NCBI RefSeq assembly: GCF_015674855.1 | Contig: NZ_JADMLG010000016.1 | Coordinates: forward strand, 86,510-150,509 | From: Nocardia bovistercoris | GTDB taxonomy: Bacteria; Actinomycetota; Actinomycetes; Mycobacteriales; Mycobacteriaceae | Direction: 5' to 3' | DNA: 64,000 bases | Shown here: in pieces, positions 26,705 to 36,045 of the stretch | How the letters are laid out: every line of letters starts with the position of its first letter | Numbering within the stretch: the first letter of the stretch is position 1 | The notes under the pieces: model-generated | Databases searched by the model: none | Told to the model about the DNA's origin: nothing | The model's input: the letters and a program-made list of their open reading frames with translations, nothing else | Translations under genes and position numbers: made by a program

Positions 26705-27414
26705 GCGACGGCGCCGACGTCGGGGTGCGCGACCTGACCCGCCGCTTCGGCGATCGCAACATCCTCGACGGCCTGAACCTGCGCATTCCGGCGGGCCAGT
26801 TCGTCGCCCTGCTCGGGCGCAGCGGTTCGGGCAAGAGCACTCTGCTGCGCGCGCTCGCCGGCCTCGACTACGACGTCGAGGGTTCCGGACAACTGCGCGT
26901 CCCGGACAAGACCGCGGTGGTGTTCCAGGACTCGCGGCTGCTGCCGTGGCAGCGAGTGCTCGCCAATGTCCGCTACGGACAACCGCGTTCGCGGCGCGGG
27001 GCGGCGGTGCGCACCCTGGCCGAAGTCGGACTCGCGGGCCGCGAACGGGCCTGGCCGAACGAGTTGTCCGGCGGTGAGCAGCAACGGGTTTCGCTGGCCC
27101 GCGCGCTGGTCGGCGAACCCGACCTGCTGCTCGCCGACGAGCCGTTCGGCGCGCTCGACGCGCTCACCCGCATCAAGATGCACGCCCTGCTGCGCGAATT
27201 GATCCGCCGCCGCACACCGACCGTGCTGCTGGTGACCCACGACGTGGACGAGGCGATCACCCTCGCCGACCGCGTCCTGGTACTGGACGAGGGCCGCATC
27301 ACCGTCGACGTCCCGGTCGACCTCGGCGACGCGCGCGACTCGAGCCTGCCCGAATTCCACCGTATCCGCCGTGCGCTACTCGCCGCGCTCGGCGTGGCAT
27401 CGACCGCCGCGTGA
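26680..27414 (+). CDS. ABC ATPase, sulfonate type
   Basis: A 244-aa SsuB/TauB-like ATPase with Walker A GRSGSGKST, Q-loop FQDSRLLPW, signature LSGGEQQR, Walker B LLLADEPFGALD and switch His in VTHDVDEA. GTG start at 26680 with GGAAGG upstream, inside the end of the permease gene. Energises uptake by the preceding permease and lipoprotein. Confidence 0.92.
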   Translation: MATHDRGLSDGADVGVRDLTRRFGDRNILDGLNLRIPAGQFVALLGRSGSGKSTLLRALAGLDYDVEGSGQLRVPDKTAVVFQDSRLLPWQRVLANVRYGQPRSRRGAAVRTLAEVGLAGRERAWPNELSGGEQQRVSLARALVGEPDLLLADEPFGALDALTRIKMHALLRELIRRRTPTVLLVTHDVDEAITLADRVLVLDEGRITVDVPVDLGDARDSSLPEFHRIRRALLAALGVASTAA

Positions 27415-27425
27415 AAGGACCCGCT

Positions 27426-28769
27426 ATGTCGTCCCACCTGCATCTCAACGCCTTCCTGATGTCGGTCGGCCATCACGAGGCCGCCTGGCGGCTGCCCGAG
27501 AGCGACCCGCACGCCCACATCGACATCGACCATTTCGTCCGATTGGCGAAGATCGCCGAACGCGGCAAACTCGATTCGATCTTCTTCGCCGACAGCCCGG
27601 TGCTGATGGGCGATCCAGGTCGCCGTCCCGGCGGCAAACTGGAGCCGACGGTGATACTCACCGCGGTCGCCGTGCAGACCAGCCGGATCGGCCTCATCGC
27701 CACCGCGTCGACCAGCTACAACGACCCCTACAACCTGGCGCGCCGGTTCGCCTCGGTGGACTGGGTCAGCAACGGCCGCGCGGGCTGGAACATCGTCACC
27801 ACGGCGGGCGCGGACGCCGCCCGCAACTTCGGACTCGACGACACACCCGACCATCGGCTGCGCTACGAGAAGGCCGCCGAATTCGTCGAGGTGTCGACCA
27901 AACTGTGGGACAGCTGGGCCGACGACGCGGTGGTGGCCGACAAGGAACTCGGCATCCACGCCGACGCCGACAAGGTGCGCAAGATCGACCACCGCGGCGA
28001 GTTCTTCAAGGTCGAAGGGCCGCTGAACGTCCCGCGCTCCCCGCAGGGCTATCCGCTGCTCGTGCAGGCGGGTTCCTCCGAGGACGGCAAGGAGTTCGCC
28101 GCCCGCCACGCCGAGGCCGTCTTCACCGCGCAGCAGACCATCGAGGACGCCCTCGCCTTCTACGCCGACCTCAAGGGACGCGCGCGAGCGCTCGGCCGCG
28201 ATCCCGACACGATCAAGATCCTGCCCGGCATCGTGCCCGTGATCGGCGACACCGAGGAGCAGGCCCGAGCGCTCGACGCGGAACTGACGCGGCTCATCTC
28301 GCCGGAATACGCCCGGCAGCAACTCGCCGAACGGTTCCGGCTGCCCGTCGACGACCTCGACCTGGACAGCGAACTGCCCGACGTCCTGCCCACCGAGGAC
28401 GACATCGAGGGCGCCAAGAGCCGGTTCACCCTGATCGTGAATCTGGCCAGGCGAGAGCGGCTGACCCTGCGTCAACTGATCGGGCGCCTCGGCGGCGGAC
28501 GCGGGCACCGCACCTTCGCGGGCACGCCGGTGCAGGTGGCCGACACCATCGAGGACTGGTTCCGGCGCGGCGCCGCCGACGGATTCAACATCATGCCCGC
28601 GGTACTACCCTCGGGTCTGGAGCGTTTCGTCGATCAGGTGGTACCGATCTTGCAGCAACGTGGTCTGTTCCGAACCGAATACACCGAGACGACCCTGCGC
28701 GGGCACTACGGTCTCGCGCGGCCGGTCAATCAATTCGAGGCGGCCGACGCGCTCGTCGGCACCCTATGA
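27426..28769 (+). CDS. NtaA/SnaA/DszA-type FMN-dependent monooxygenase
   Basis: A 447-aa bacterial luciferase-like monooxygenase of the NtaA/SnaA/DszA class, which uses reduced FMN from a separate reductase to oxidise organosulfur or chelator substrates. Family segments include FLMSVGHHEAAWRLP, ATASTSYNDPYNLARRFASVDW and GRAGWNIVTT. AAAGGA is six bases before ATG 27426, twelve bases after the ATPase stop. With the importer this makes an organosulfur scavenging module; no flavin reductase is seen nearby. Stop overlaps the exporter start. Confidence 0.88.
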   Translation: MSSHLHLNAFLMSVGHHEAAWRLPESDPHAHIDIDHFVRLAKIAERGKLDSIFFADSPVLMGDPGRRPGGKLEPTVILTAVAVQTSRIGLIATASTSYNDPYNLARRFASVDWVSNGRAGWNIVTTAGADAARNFGLDDTPDHRLRYEKAAEFVEVSTKLWDSWADDAVVADKELGIHADADKVRKIDHRGEFFKVEGPLNVPRSPQGYPLLVQAGSSEDGKEFAARHAEAVFTAQQTIEDALAFYADLKGRARALGRDPDTIKILPGIVPVIGDTEEQARALDAELTRLISPEYARQQLAERFRLPVDDLDLDSELPDVLPTEDDIEGAKSRFTLIVNLARRERLTLRQLIGRLGGGRGHRTFAGTPVQVADTIEDWFRRGAADGFNIMPAVLPSGLERFVDQVVPILQQRGLFRTEYTETTLRGHYGLARPVNQFEAADALVGTL

Positions 28770-31700
28770 GCGGCGACTGTACCGGCGAACCGGAGATCGG
28801 CTGGCTGCGCTATCTCGCCCGCCGCTGCCTCGCGCATCCGCGCCTGGTGGCGGCGGCCGGGGTCGGCGCCATCGCGGCCGCGCTGCTCACCGCCGCGTTG
28901 CCGCTGATCGTGCGGCACGTGGTGGACACCGTGAGCACCACAGCGACCTCGGTGACGCCGTGGGTAGTGGTATTGCTCACCCTCGGACTCGTCCGTTTCG
29001 CCGCGGGCTACACCCGGCGGGTCAGTTCGTCGAAACTCTCGCTCGGCGTGCAACACGATCTGCGCCGCGACGTGTTCGCGGCGCTGCTGCGTCTGGACGG
29101 CCGCGCGCAGGCCAGGTTGCAGACCGGTCAGGTGGTCAGCCGGGCCATCACCGACGTGACCCTGATCCAGATGTTCCTGCAACTGCTGCCGATCGTGTTC
29201 GGCAATATGTCGCTGCTGGTCGCGGTGCTCGTACTGATGACGCTGATGTCGCCGCCGCTGACGGTGATCGCGCTGCTGGTCGTGCCCGCGCTGTGGTTCA
29301 TCACCCGGCGCAGTCAGCGCGAACTGTTCCCGGCGAACTGGGACACCCAGGCCAGGGCCGCCGAGGTCGCGATGCGGGTGGAGGCCGCGGTCGCGGGCGT
29401 GCGCGTGGTGAAGGGGTTCGGGCAGGAGCAGCACGAACTCGACGGACTCGCGGCGGCGGCCCGCGACCTCTACCGATCGCGGCTCCGGGTGACCAGAATC
29501 ACCAGCCGGTTCACGCCCGCCATGCAGACCGTGCCCGCGATCGGTCAGGCGCTGATCCTCGTGGTCGGCGGACTGCTCGCCCTCGGGCAATCGGTGTCGC
29601 TCGGCACCTTCCTTGCGTTCATGACCTACCTCGGCTCCTTCGTCAGCCCGATCCGGCAGTTCTCCATGCTGCTCACGGTGAGCCAGCAGGGCCGCGCGTC
29701 GCTGGATCGGGTGCGTGAAGTCATCGAAGCTCCCGCACCGCCCGGACCGCCGCCGCGCCCGACCGGCGCCACCACGACCCCGCCGAGCATCGAATTCCGC
29801 GACGTGCATTTCGCTTTCGACTCCACGAAGGTGCTTGACGGCGTCGACCTCACCGTCGCCGCCGGACAGACCGTTGCCGTGGCGGGCGGTGCGGGCAGCG
29901 GCAAATCCACACTGGCGCATCTGATTCCGCGCCTGTTCGAACCCGACTCCGGCGCCGTGCTATTCGACGGCGTCGACATCGCGGAACTGCCCGACCCGCG
30001 CGCGCGGGTCGCGATGGTGTTCGAGGACACCCACCTGATGGCCGACACCGTGCGCGCCAACGTCGCCTACGGAGATCCCGACGCCGACGACAACCGCGTC
30101 TGGCACGCACTGCACCTCGCCGCCGCCGACGACTTCGTGCGCGGACTGCCCGACGGACTCGACACCCGCATCGGCGAACGCGGACAGCGGCTTTCCGGCG
30201 GGCAGCGCCAGCGGATCGCGCTGGCCCGCGCCCTGCTCACCGACGCGCCGGTGCTGGTCCTCGACGACGCCACCTCGGCCATCGACGCGCGCGTCGAAGA
30301 GGAGATCTTCACCAGGATCGCGGGCGAGGTACGGCGGCGCACCACCGTCGTCGTCGCGCACCGGCTCTCCACGCTGGCACTGGCCGACACCGTCGCGGTA
30401 CTCGACGGCGGACGGGTCGCCGAATCCGGCGCTCTCGACCAGTTGCGCCGCTCCGGCGAACTGTTCCGCGCCTTGTTCACCCCGCCCGAAGTCGACGGCA
30501 TCGGCGAAGACACGGACGCGCGCCCCGATCGACCGACCGCGCCGCTCTGGGTCGAACCCGCCGAATCCGACGACGACGCGGGCACCCGCGCGCTGGAACA
30601 GGCCGCGAGCGCCTTCGCCCAGCGCGCGGCGGGCGCACCGACCGGACTCGGGCGCACGGCCGCGGGCGGCGGCATGATGGCCGCGGCGCCACCCAGCGGC
30701 GACGTGCGCGCCCTCATCGAGGGCCTGCCGCCACTGCGCGGGGAACCCGAAGTGCCCAAATCTTTTTCGCACACACCCGATTCCGAGTTCTCGCTCGGCA
30801 GGCTGCTTCGCCCGTTCCGCTGGCCGCTGCTGGCCGGGCTCGGGCTCGTCGGCCTCGACGCGCTCGCCCAGATCCTCATCCCGTTCCTCGTCCGCTACGG
30901 CATCGACCACGGCGTGCTCACCGGCGCGCGCGACGTGCTGATCCTGGCCGCCGCTGCGGCCCTCGCGGTCGCGGTGGTTGACTGGCTGCTCACCATCGCG
31001 CAGGTCAGGGTGTCGGGACGGGCAGGCGAACGGCTCATCTACGGTCTGCGGGTCAAAGCGTTCGCGCACCTGCAGCGGCTCGGCCTGCGCTACTACGAAC
31101 GCGAACTCGGCGGCCGGATCATGACGCGCATGACCTCCGACGTCGACGGCCTCTCGGCGTTCCTGCAAACCGGACTCGCCACCGCGCTGGCCAGTTCCAT
31201 GACCATCGCGGGCGTCGTGGTCGCGCTGCTCGTGGTCGACGCCGATCTCGCCCCCGTGGTGCTGGTGCTGCTGCCACTGCTCGCGGTGGCCACCGTGCTG
31301 TTCCGCCGCGCCTCGATTCCGGCCTACAACCTGGCGCGGGAACGGGTCAGCGCGGTCAACGCCTACCTGCAGGAGAACGTCGACAATATCGAGGTCACCC
31401 AGGCCTACCGGCGCGAAGCGCACAACCAGGCCGAATTCGAGCGGCGGTCCTGGGCCTACCGCGACGCGCGACTGCGCAGCCAGGTGCTGATGGCGGTGTT
31501 CTTCCCGCTCATCGAACTCATGTCGGTGGTCGCGACGGCGGCCGTGCTCGCGGTCGGCGTGCACCAGGTGCGCGACAGCGTGATCACCGTTGGCACCCTG
31601 ATCGCGTTCCTGCTCTACATCGACCTGCTGTTCGCCCCGATCCAGCAGTTGTCGCAAGTGTTCGACAGTTATCAACAGGCGGTGGTCGGCGTCGACCGGC

Positions 31701-32545
31701 TCGGCGAACTGTTCCGCACCGAGGTCACCACACCCGACCATCCCGAAGCGCGACCGGTCGACAGCCTGCGTGGCGACATCGAGCTGCGCGCAATGGGTTT
31801 CACCTACGAGCCCGGCGCGCCCGACGTGCTCGGCGGGGTGCACCTCACCATCGCCGCCGGGCAGACGGTCGCGCTGGTCGGCGAGACCGGCGCGGGCAAA
31901 TCCACCCTCGTCAAACTCATCGCCCGCTACTACGACCCCACCGACGGCGCGGTCCTCGTCGACGGAATCGACCTGCGCCACTACCGATTACGCGACTTCC
32001 GCAAACGCCTCGGCGTGGTGCCGCAGGAACCGTTCCTGTTCGGCGACACCGTGCACGCGGCCATCTCCTACGGCCGCCCCGACGCCTCCCCCGCCGACAT
32101 CGAATGGGCGGCACGCGCGGTCGGCGCGCACGAGATGATCGCCGCCCTCGAGCACGGCTACTACCAGCCCATCGGCGAACACGGACGCAGCATGTCCGCG
32201 GGCCAACGCCAACTGCTCGCCCTGGCCCGCGCCCAACTGGTCGAACCCGACATCCTCATCCTCGATGAGGCCACCGCCTCCCTCGACCTGGCGACCGAAG
32301 CCCGGGTCCGCGCCGCCGTCGACGTCCTCACCGCGGGTAGAACCACCATCGTGGTCGCCCACCGCCTGGCCACCGCCGCCAACGCCGACCTCATCGCCGT
32401 CGTCGGCGCGGGCAAGCTGGTCCAGGTCGGCACCCACACCGAACTCCTCGCCGTGGACGGACCGTACCGCGACTTGTGGGCGGCCTACGTCGGCGACGGC
32501 CACGAGTCCAACACCGACGACGACCTCACCGAAGCCCGGAACTGA
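28766..32545 (+). CDS. fused full-length ABC exporter, two membrane and two ATPase domains
   Basis: A 1259-aa exporter with order TMD1 (about 25-320), NBD1 (Walker A GGAGSGKST about 373, signature LSGGQ about 476), linker, TMD2 (about 683-978), NBD2 (Walker A GETGAGKST about 1038, signature MSAGQ about 1142). NBD1 has LVLDDAT (catalytic Glu replaced by Asp) while NBD2 has LILDEAT; with the non-canonical MSAGQ this predicts one degenerate and one competent ATP site, as in heterodimeric exporters. Similar in layout to Rv0194. It overlaps the monooxygenase stop (ATGA), so it belongs to the sulfur operon; the substrate is unknown. Confidence 0.9.
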   Translation: MSGDCTGEPEIGWLRYLARRCLAHPRLVAAAGVGAIAAALLTAALPLIVRHVVDTVSTTATSVTPWVVVLLTLGLVRFAAGYTRRVSSSKLSLGVQHDLRRDVFAALLRLDGRAQARLQTGQVVSRAITDVTLIQMFLQLLPIVFGNMSLLVAVLVLMTLMSPPLTVIALLVVPALWFITRRSQRELFPANWDTQARAAEVAMRVEAAVAGVRVVKGFGQEQHELDGLAAAARDLYRSRLRVTRITSRFTPAMQTVPAIGQALILVVGGLLALGQSVSLGTFLAFMTYLGSFVSPIRQFSMLLTVSQQGRASLDRVREVIEAPAPPGPPPRPTGATTTPPSIEFRDVHFAFDSTKVLDGVDLTVAAGQTVAVAGGAGSGKSTLAHLIPRLFEPDSGAVLFDGVDIAELPDPRARVAMVFEDTHLMADTVRANVAYGDPDADDNRVWHALHLAAADDFVRGLPDGLDTRIGERGQRLSGGQRQRIALARALLTDAPVLVLDDATSAIDARVEEEIFTRIAGEVRRRTTVVVAHRLSTLALADTVAVLDGGRVAESGALDQLRRSGELFRALFTPPEVDGIGEDTDARPDRPTAPLWVEPAESDDDAGTRALEQAASAFAQRAAGAPTGLGRTAAGGGMMAAAPPSGDVRALIEGLPPLRGEPEVPKSFSHTPDSEFSLGRLLRPFRWPLLAGLGLVGLDALAQILIPFLVRYGIDHGVLTGARDVLILAAAAALAVAVVDWLLTIAQVRVSGRAGERLIYGLRVKAFAHLQRLGLRYYERELGGRIMTRMTSDVDGLSAFLQTGLATALASSMTIAGVVVALLVVDADLAPVVLVLLPLLAVATVLFRRASIPAYNLARERVSAVNAYLQENVDNIEVTQAYRREAHNQAEFERRSWAYRDARLRSQVLMAVFFPLIELMSVVATAAVLAVGVHQVRDSVITVGTLIAFLLYIDLLFAPIQQLSQVFDSYQQAVVGVDRLGELFRTEVTTPDHPEARPVDSLRGDIELRAMGFTYEPGAPDVLGGVHLTIAAGQTVALVGETGAGKSTLVKLIARYYDPTDGAVLVDGIDLRHYRLRDFRKRLGVVPQEPFLFGDTVHAAISYGRPDASPADIEWAARAVGAHEMIAALEHGYYQPIGEHGRSMSAGQRQLLALARAQLVEPDILILDEATASLDLATEARVRAAVDVLTAGRTTIVVAHRLATAANADLIAVVGAGKLVQVGTHTELLAVDGPYRDLWAAYVGDGHESNTDDDLTEARN

Positions 32546-32681
32546 GAGGACAGGTCCGAGGCAACCCCCTATGCCCACACGAGCGGCCACGCAGGTGCTA
32601 CCTACTCGAAGCCCATTCAGCTCTGCTCGGTACCAGTGTGTGGCCAACCACGAATCGGCTTGCACCGAATCCGGATCGGCA

Positions 32682-33077
32682 CTACCCACTCTGGTCCAAG
32701 CGGGTGATCGGCAGCCAATGCGCGACCTCACCCGCCCGACTCCCCGACGCCGACACCGCCCCCGACGCCACAGCGGCCTCGAAATCCAACAACCCCGTGG
32801 CCAACAGCAACCAGGTGCGCGGATCCGTCTCCACCACATTCGGCGGCGTCCCCCTGGTATGCCTCGGCCCCGCCACACACTGCACCGCAACGAACGGCGG
32901 CACCCGAACCTCCACCGAATGCCCCGGCGCCGAAGCCGCCAACGCCCGCACGGTCCCCCGCACCGCCGCCGCCAACTCCCCCCGAGCGGGCGCCCCGACC
33001 CCCTCGTCCCGCAACCACTGGCTCACCGCGACCACCGCCGCCCGCACCTCAGCCGGATCCACACTCGCACGCGCCAC
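32682..33077 (-). CDS. SCP-like (sterol carrier family) small protein
   Basis: A 131-aa protein matching Rv0807-type sterol-carrier-family proteins; the C-terminal segment DPRTWLLLATGLLDFEAAVASG is the part typical of SCP/maleylpyruvate-isomerase-like domains. Role unknown, possibly binding a hydrophobic ligand. Leaderless GTG start: TAGGGT (33084-33089 on the minus strand) is six bases upstream. Convergent with the exporter. Confidence 0.75.
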   Translation of the reverse strand: MARASVDPAEVRAAVVAVSQWLRDEGVGAPARGELAAAVRGTVRALAASAPGHSVEVRVPPFVAVQCVAGPRHTRGTPPNVVETDPRTWLLLATGLLDFEAAVASGAVSASGSRAGEVAHWLPITRLDQSG

Positions 33078-33179
33078 CCACCGACCCTACCGCCGACTCC
33101 CGAGGCGACTCACGGGGACAAGTGGACCCCCACGAAGTCCCGTCCCTCCGTCACGGGAGCAGTCGGGACGCCGTTCCGA

Positions 33180-33818
33180 TCACGGTGTCATGACGCGCGC
33201 CCGCGCCGCCGCGCGCGGCGCCAGGACACCTCCCGCATTCAGCGCGAAGTGGAACAGGGCGGGCGCGGTCACGCTTCGGGCGTTGCGGGCGAGGCGGTCG
33301 AAGAGCAGGCCCGCGAGGGTGGTCGTGGCGATGGTGGCCGCGATGTTGTCGTTCGCGGTGCGGGCGGGGGCTACGTGGCAGAGACCGAAGGTGAGGGCGG
33401 AGGTCAGGCGGGCAGCTCCGGGGCCGAGGGTGGCGTCGAGCAGTGGGGTCAGGGTGGCTCGGAAGATCAGTTCTTCGCTGTAGACGGTGCCGATGGGGAT
33501 GTGGATGGTCACCCATTCGACGGCGCCGGTATCGCCTCGGTCGGCGAATTCGGTCATGGCGGCGCGAAGGGGTGGGATAGTGAGCGCGGCAGCGTATCCG
33601 GCGGCTACGACCGAGGCCGCGACTAATCCGTGGCGAAGGCCGCGGGGGGCGGTCCAGTTCGGTCGGCCGCCGAACAGGCAGGCGTAGGCGGTCGCTACGG
33701 CGGCGTTGGCTGCGGTGCGGCCGCGGTGATCCAACGGTAGCGACGGGCGGACGCTGTTGCTCCACAGAATCGGGATGACCACGGCGGCAGCGGTTTTCAG
33801 AATGCGGGCGGACCTCAT
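33180..33818 (-). CDS. CPBP-family intramembrane metalloprotease
   Basis: A 212-aa multi-pass protein of the CPBP (CAAX prenyl protease and bacteriocin-processing) family. The catalytic motifs are present: EELIFR (Glu115, Glu116, Arg120), His148 in FGLCHV, and HFALN (His190, Asn194). ATG 33818 overlaps the preceding hydrolase stop (ATGA). Counterpart of Rv0804 by position. Natural substrate unknown. Confidence 0.82.
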   Translation of the reverse strand: MRSARILKTAAAVVIPILWSNSVRPSLPLDHRGRTAANAAVATAYACLFGGRPNWTAPRGLRHGLVAASVVAAGYAAALTIPPLRAAMTEFADRGDTGAVEWVTIHIPIGTVYSEELIFRATLTPLLDATLGPGAARLTSALTFGLCHVAPARTANDNIAATIATTTLAGLLFDRLARNARSVTAPALFHFALNAGGVLAPRAAARARVMTP

Positions 33819-35548
33819 TTGGTTTCCCGCTCGAACTCCTCGGCGGACTCCAGCTGGAACCGAACCCGTTCGGCCAGTTCGGGATTCCAGCCGGGCGGCT
33901 GCGCGATGGCGGCCCACGCGTCCATCACCAGACTCCCGTAGCGGTGCCCGTGGCCGTCGGATACGCCTTGGGCGTTGGTGAGATCGGCGGCGACCTGCCA
34001 GAAGGTCACGAAGGGTGACCAGCGCATCTGGGAGGAAACGTCGGAGCCGCGCGGTTCCGACAGCCAATCCGGCCGGGAGAAGATGAGATCCGTCGACCAC
34101 CAGACGATCGGGTCGGAGGCGTGCTGGAGGTAGGCGATGCGCGGGGCGCGCCATTCGGTGTCGGGGCGCGCGAGATCGTCACTGTCGGAGGCGAATCGGA
34201 CCACGAGGCCGTCGGCGTAGACCGGTTCCACCTCCCGCGATCCCGGGTCGCGTCGCGAAACGAACTGCTTCCACAGTCGATTCGAGTTCGGCGGGCCGAC
34301 CCACAGCGCGCCGTCCACCTTCGCCCGCAGGTCGGCAACGCCGTCGAAGGCCCCCTCCGAACCCTGCGAACCCAGACTCTCCCCGTACACGAACAGCTTC
34401 GGCCGCTGCCCGGCCGGACGCTGCGACAACCGCTCGTGGACCGCGTCGAACAGGTCGCGGCCCGCGTCCATGGCCTTGCCTCGGTCGGCGAGGAAGGACA
34501 GCGCGCTGGGCAGATACGAGTACTGCGTGGCCACGATGGCGCTGTCGCCGCCGTACATGTATTCGATGGACCCGGCCGCCATCGAATTGACCCAGCCGGT
34601 GCCGGTGGTGGTGACAACCACGATGACGGCACGGTCGAAGGCGCCGGTGCGTTCCAGTTCGTCGACGGCGAGACGGGCCTGGTCGACGCCCTCGGTCGCC
34701 GATTCGAGCCCGACGTAGGCGCGAATCGGTTCGAGCGCGGGTTTGCCGGTGACGGCCGCGATCCGGCTCGCGGTCGGCCCGTGCGAGACGAACCAGCGAC
34801 CTTCGAAGCCGAGAGTGTCCCACGGCGCGAGCGATTCCGGACTGCCGGAGCGCTGCGGCTGCTGCGGCTGCACGGCGTTCGGCGAGGTGTAGTCGTTGCG
34901 CACGCTGAACGCCGAATTGGCGACCGCGAAGAAGGCGCGCGAGGCCACGCCGTTGAACAGTGTGACGGTGAGCACGACCAGCACCAGAATGCCCACCGAA
35001 GGCGCCAGTTCGCGCGGCACGCGAACCCAGCGGTTGAGTTGCCTGGCCAGGAACGACACGATCTCGCGCACGGTCCGGTAGACGGCGACCACGGCGGCGC
35101 CCACCGCGAGACTCAGCAGCCCGGTGCGCAGGTAGGCGGCGGTTTCGGTGCCGACCATCCCCATCAGCGCGGTGATCTCCCGCTGCCAGCGCGCCGACTG
35201 CACGAGCATGAGCGCGGCGGTCAGCGCGCAGACGATCAGGACGGCCGATTTGAGCGCGTACCGCACGCGGGTCGGCGGCGGACCGAGCGGGATGCGCGGC
35301 CGCACCCACAGCCGGAACAGCCATTCCAGCACGCATCCGAGCCCGTACCCGAGTGCCGCGTTGATACCGCTGATCAGCCCCTGGAACATCCAGTCGCGCG
35401 GCACCAACGACGGTGTCACGGACAGGGCGAAGAACAGCGTCGCCACCACGAGACCGGCGTAGTTCAGGTCGATGATGTCCTCGACGCGCCGCACCACGAC
35501 CACGCCGCGCACGCGCAGCTTCGCCAGGGTCGGGGCCGACTCGAACAT
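33815..35548 (-). CDS. membrane-anchored alpha/beta hydrolase (Abhydrolase_9 family)
   Basis: A 577-aa protein with about five N-terminal membrane helices (within 30-210) and a C-terminal alpha/beta-hydrolase domain with nucleophile elbow GESLG (Ser391). This is the PF15420/PF10081 arrangement found in mycobacterial membrane hydrolases; substrates are unknown but likely envelope lipids or esters. ATG 35548 starts a typical N-terminus; CATACT six bases upstream (minus strand) could be a leaderless promoter. Co-transcribed with the CPBP protease. Confidence 0.82.
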   Translation of the reverse strand: MFESAPTLAKLRVRGVVVVRRVEDIIDLNYAGLVVATLFFALSVTPSLVPRDWMFQGLISGINAALGYGLGCVLEWLFRLWVRPRIPLGPPPTRVRYALKSAVLIVCALTAALMLVQSARWQREITALMGMVGTETAAYLRTGLLSLAVGAAVVAVYRTVREIVSFLARQLNRWVRVPRELAPSVGILVLVVLTVTLFNGVASRAFFAVANSAFSVRNDYTSPNAVQPQQPQRSGSPESLAPWDTLGFEGRWFVSHGPTASRIAAVTGKPALEPIRAYVGLESATEGVDQARLAVDELERTGAFDRAVIVVVTTTGTGWVNSMAAGSIEYMYGGDSAIVATQYSYLPSALSFLADRGKAMDAGRDLFDAVHERLSQRPAGQRPKLFVYGESLGSQGSEGAFDGVADLRAKVDGALWVGPPNSNRLWKQFVSRRDPGSREVEPVYADGLVVRFASDSDDLARPDTEWRAPRIAYLQHASDPIVWWSTDLIFSRPDWLSEPRGSDVSSQMRWSPFVTFWQVAADLTNAQGVSDGHGHRYGSLVMDAWAAIAQPPGWNPELAERVRFQLESAEEFERETK

Positions 35549-35699
35549 CCGAACAGTATGGCTCGCCGCGCCCGACGCGAGTGCGCGCCGCCGGGTCGCC
35601 ACGCGGTCGGCGGGGCGCAGATCACACCGGCGACTACCCACGCGTCTCGAGTACTTCTACACGGTCGGCGCCGCCGCGAACGCCGCATACTCGATAACC

Positions 35700-35981
35700 A
35701 TGAGCACTCCCAACGCCCGGCCGAAAACGACCTCGGCCTATGTCGCCCAGGCCGCGATCGCGTTCGGTATCAGCTTGTTCGGGGCGGGTATCGGCATCTT
35801 CTACCTACCGCTCGACATCTGGCAGCGCGGCTTCCTCGGCATGACCGTGCTGTTCCTGGTGACCAGCACGTTCACCCTCGCCAAAGTGGTGCGGGATCAA
35901 CACGAATCGGCCTCGGTCACCGAGCGCATCGATCAGGCGCGCCTGGAAAAGCTGATAGCCGAACACGATCCGTTCAAATAG
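35700..35981 (+). CDS. YiaA/YiaB-family two-helix membrane protein
   Basis: A 93-aa protein with two helices (about 12-32 and 41-60) of the YiaAB domain family, then a hydrophilic tail. No clear SD; CATACT lies eight bases before the ATG. Function unknown. Convergent with purL across a strong shared terminator. Confidence 0.75.
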   Translation: MSTPNARPKTTSAYVAQAAIAFGISLFGAGIGIFYLPLDIWQRGFLGMTVLFLVTSTFTLAKVVRDQHESASVTERIDQARLEKLIAEHDPFK

Positions 35982-35996
35982 CGGGCAGTGCGGTCC

Positions 35997-36037
35997 ACCC
36001 GGCGAGCCCCGCCACGAGGGGTCTCGGCTCGCCGGGT
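35997..36037. terminator. bidirectional terminator between yiaAB-like gene and purL
   Basis: A perfect 12-bp stem, ACCCGGCGAGCC (35997-36008) with GGCTCGCCGGGT (36026-36037), lies between convergent genes. Confidence 0.8.
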
Positions 36038-36045
36038 CGGCGCGC

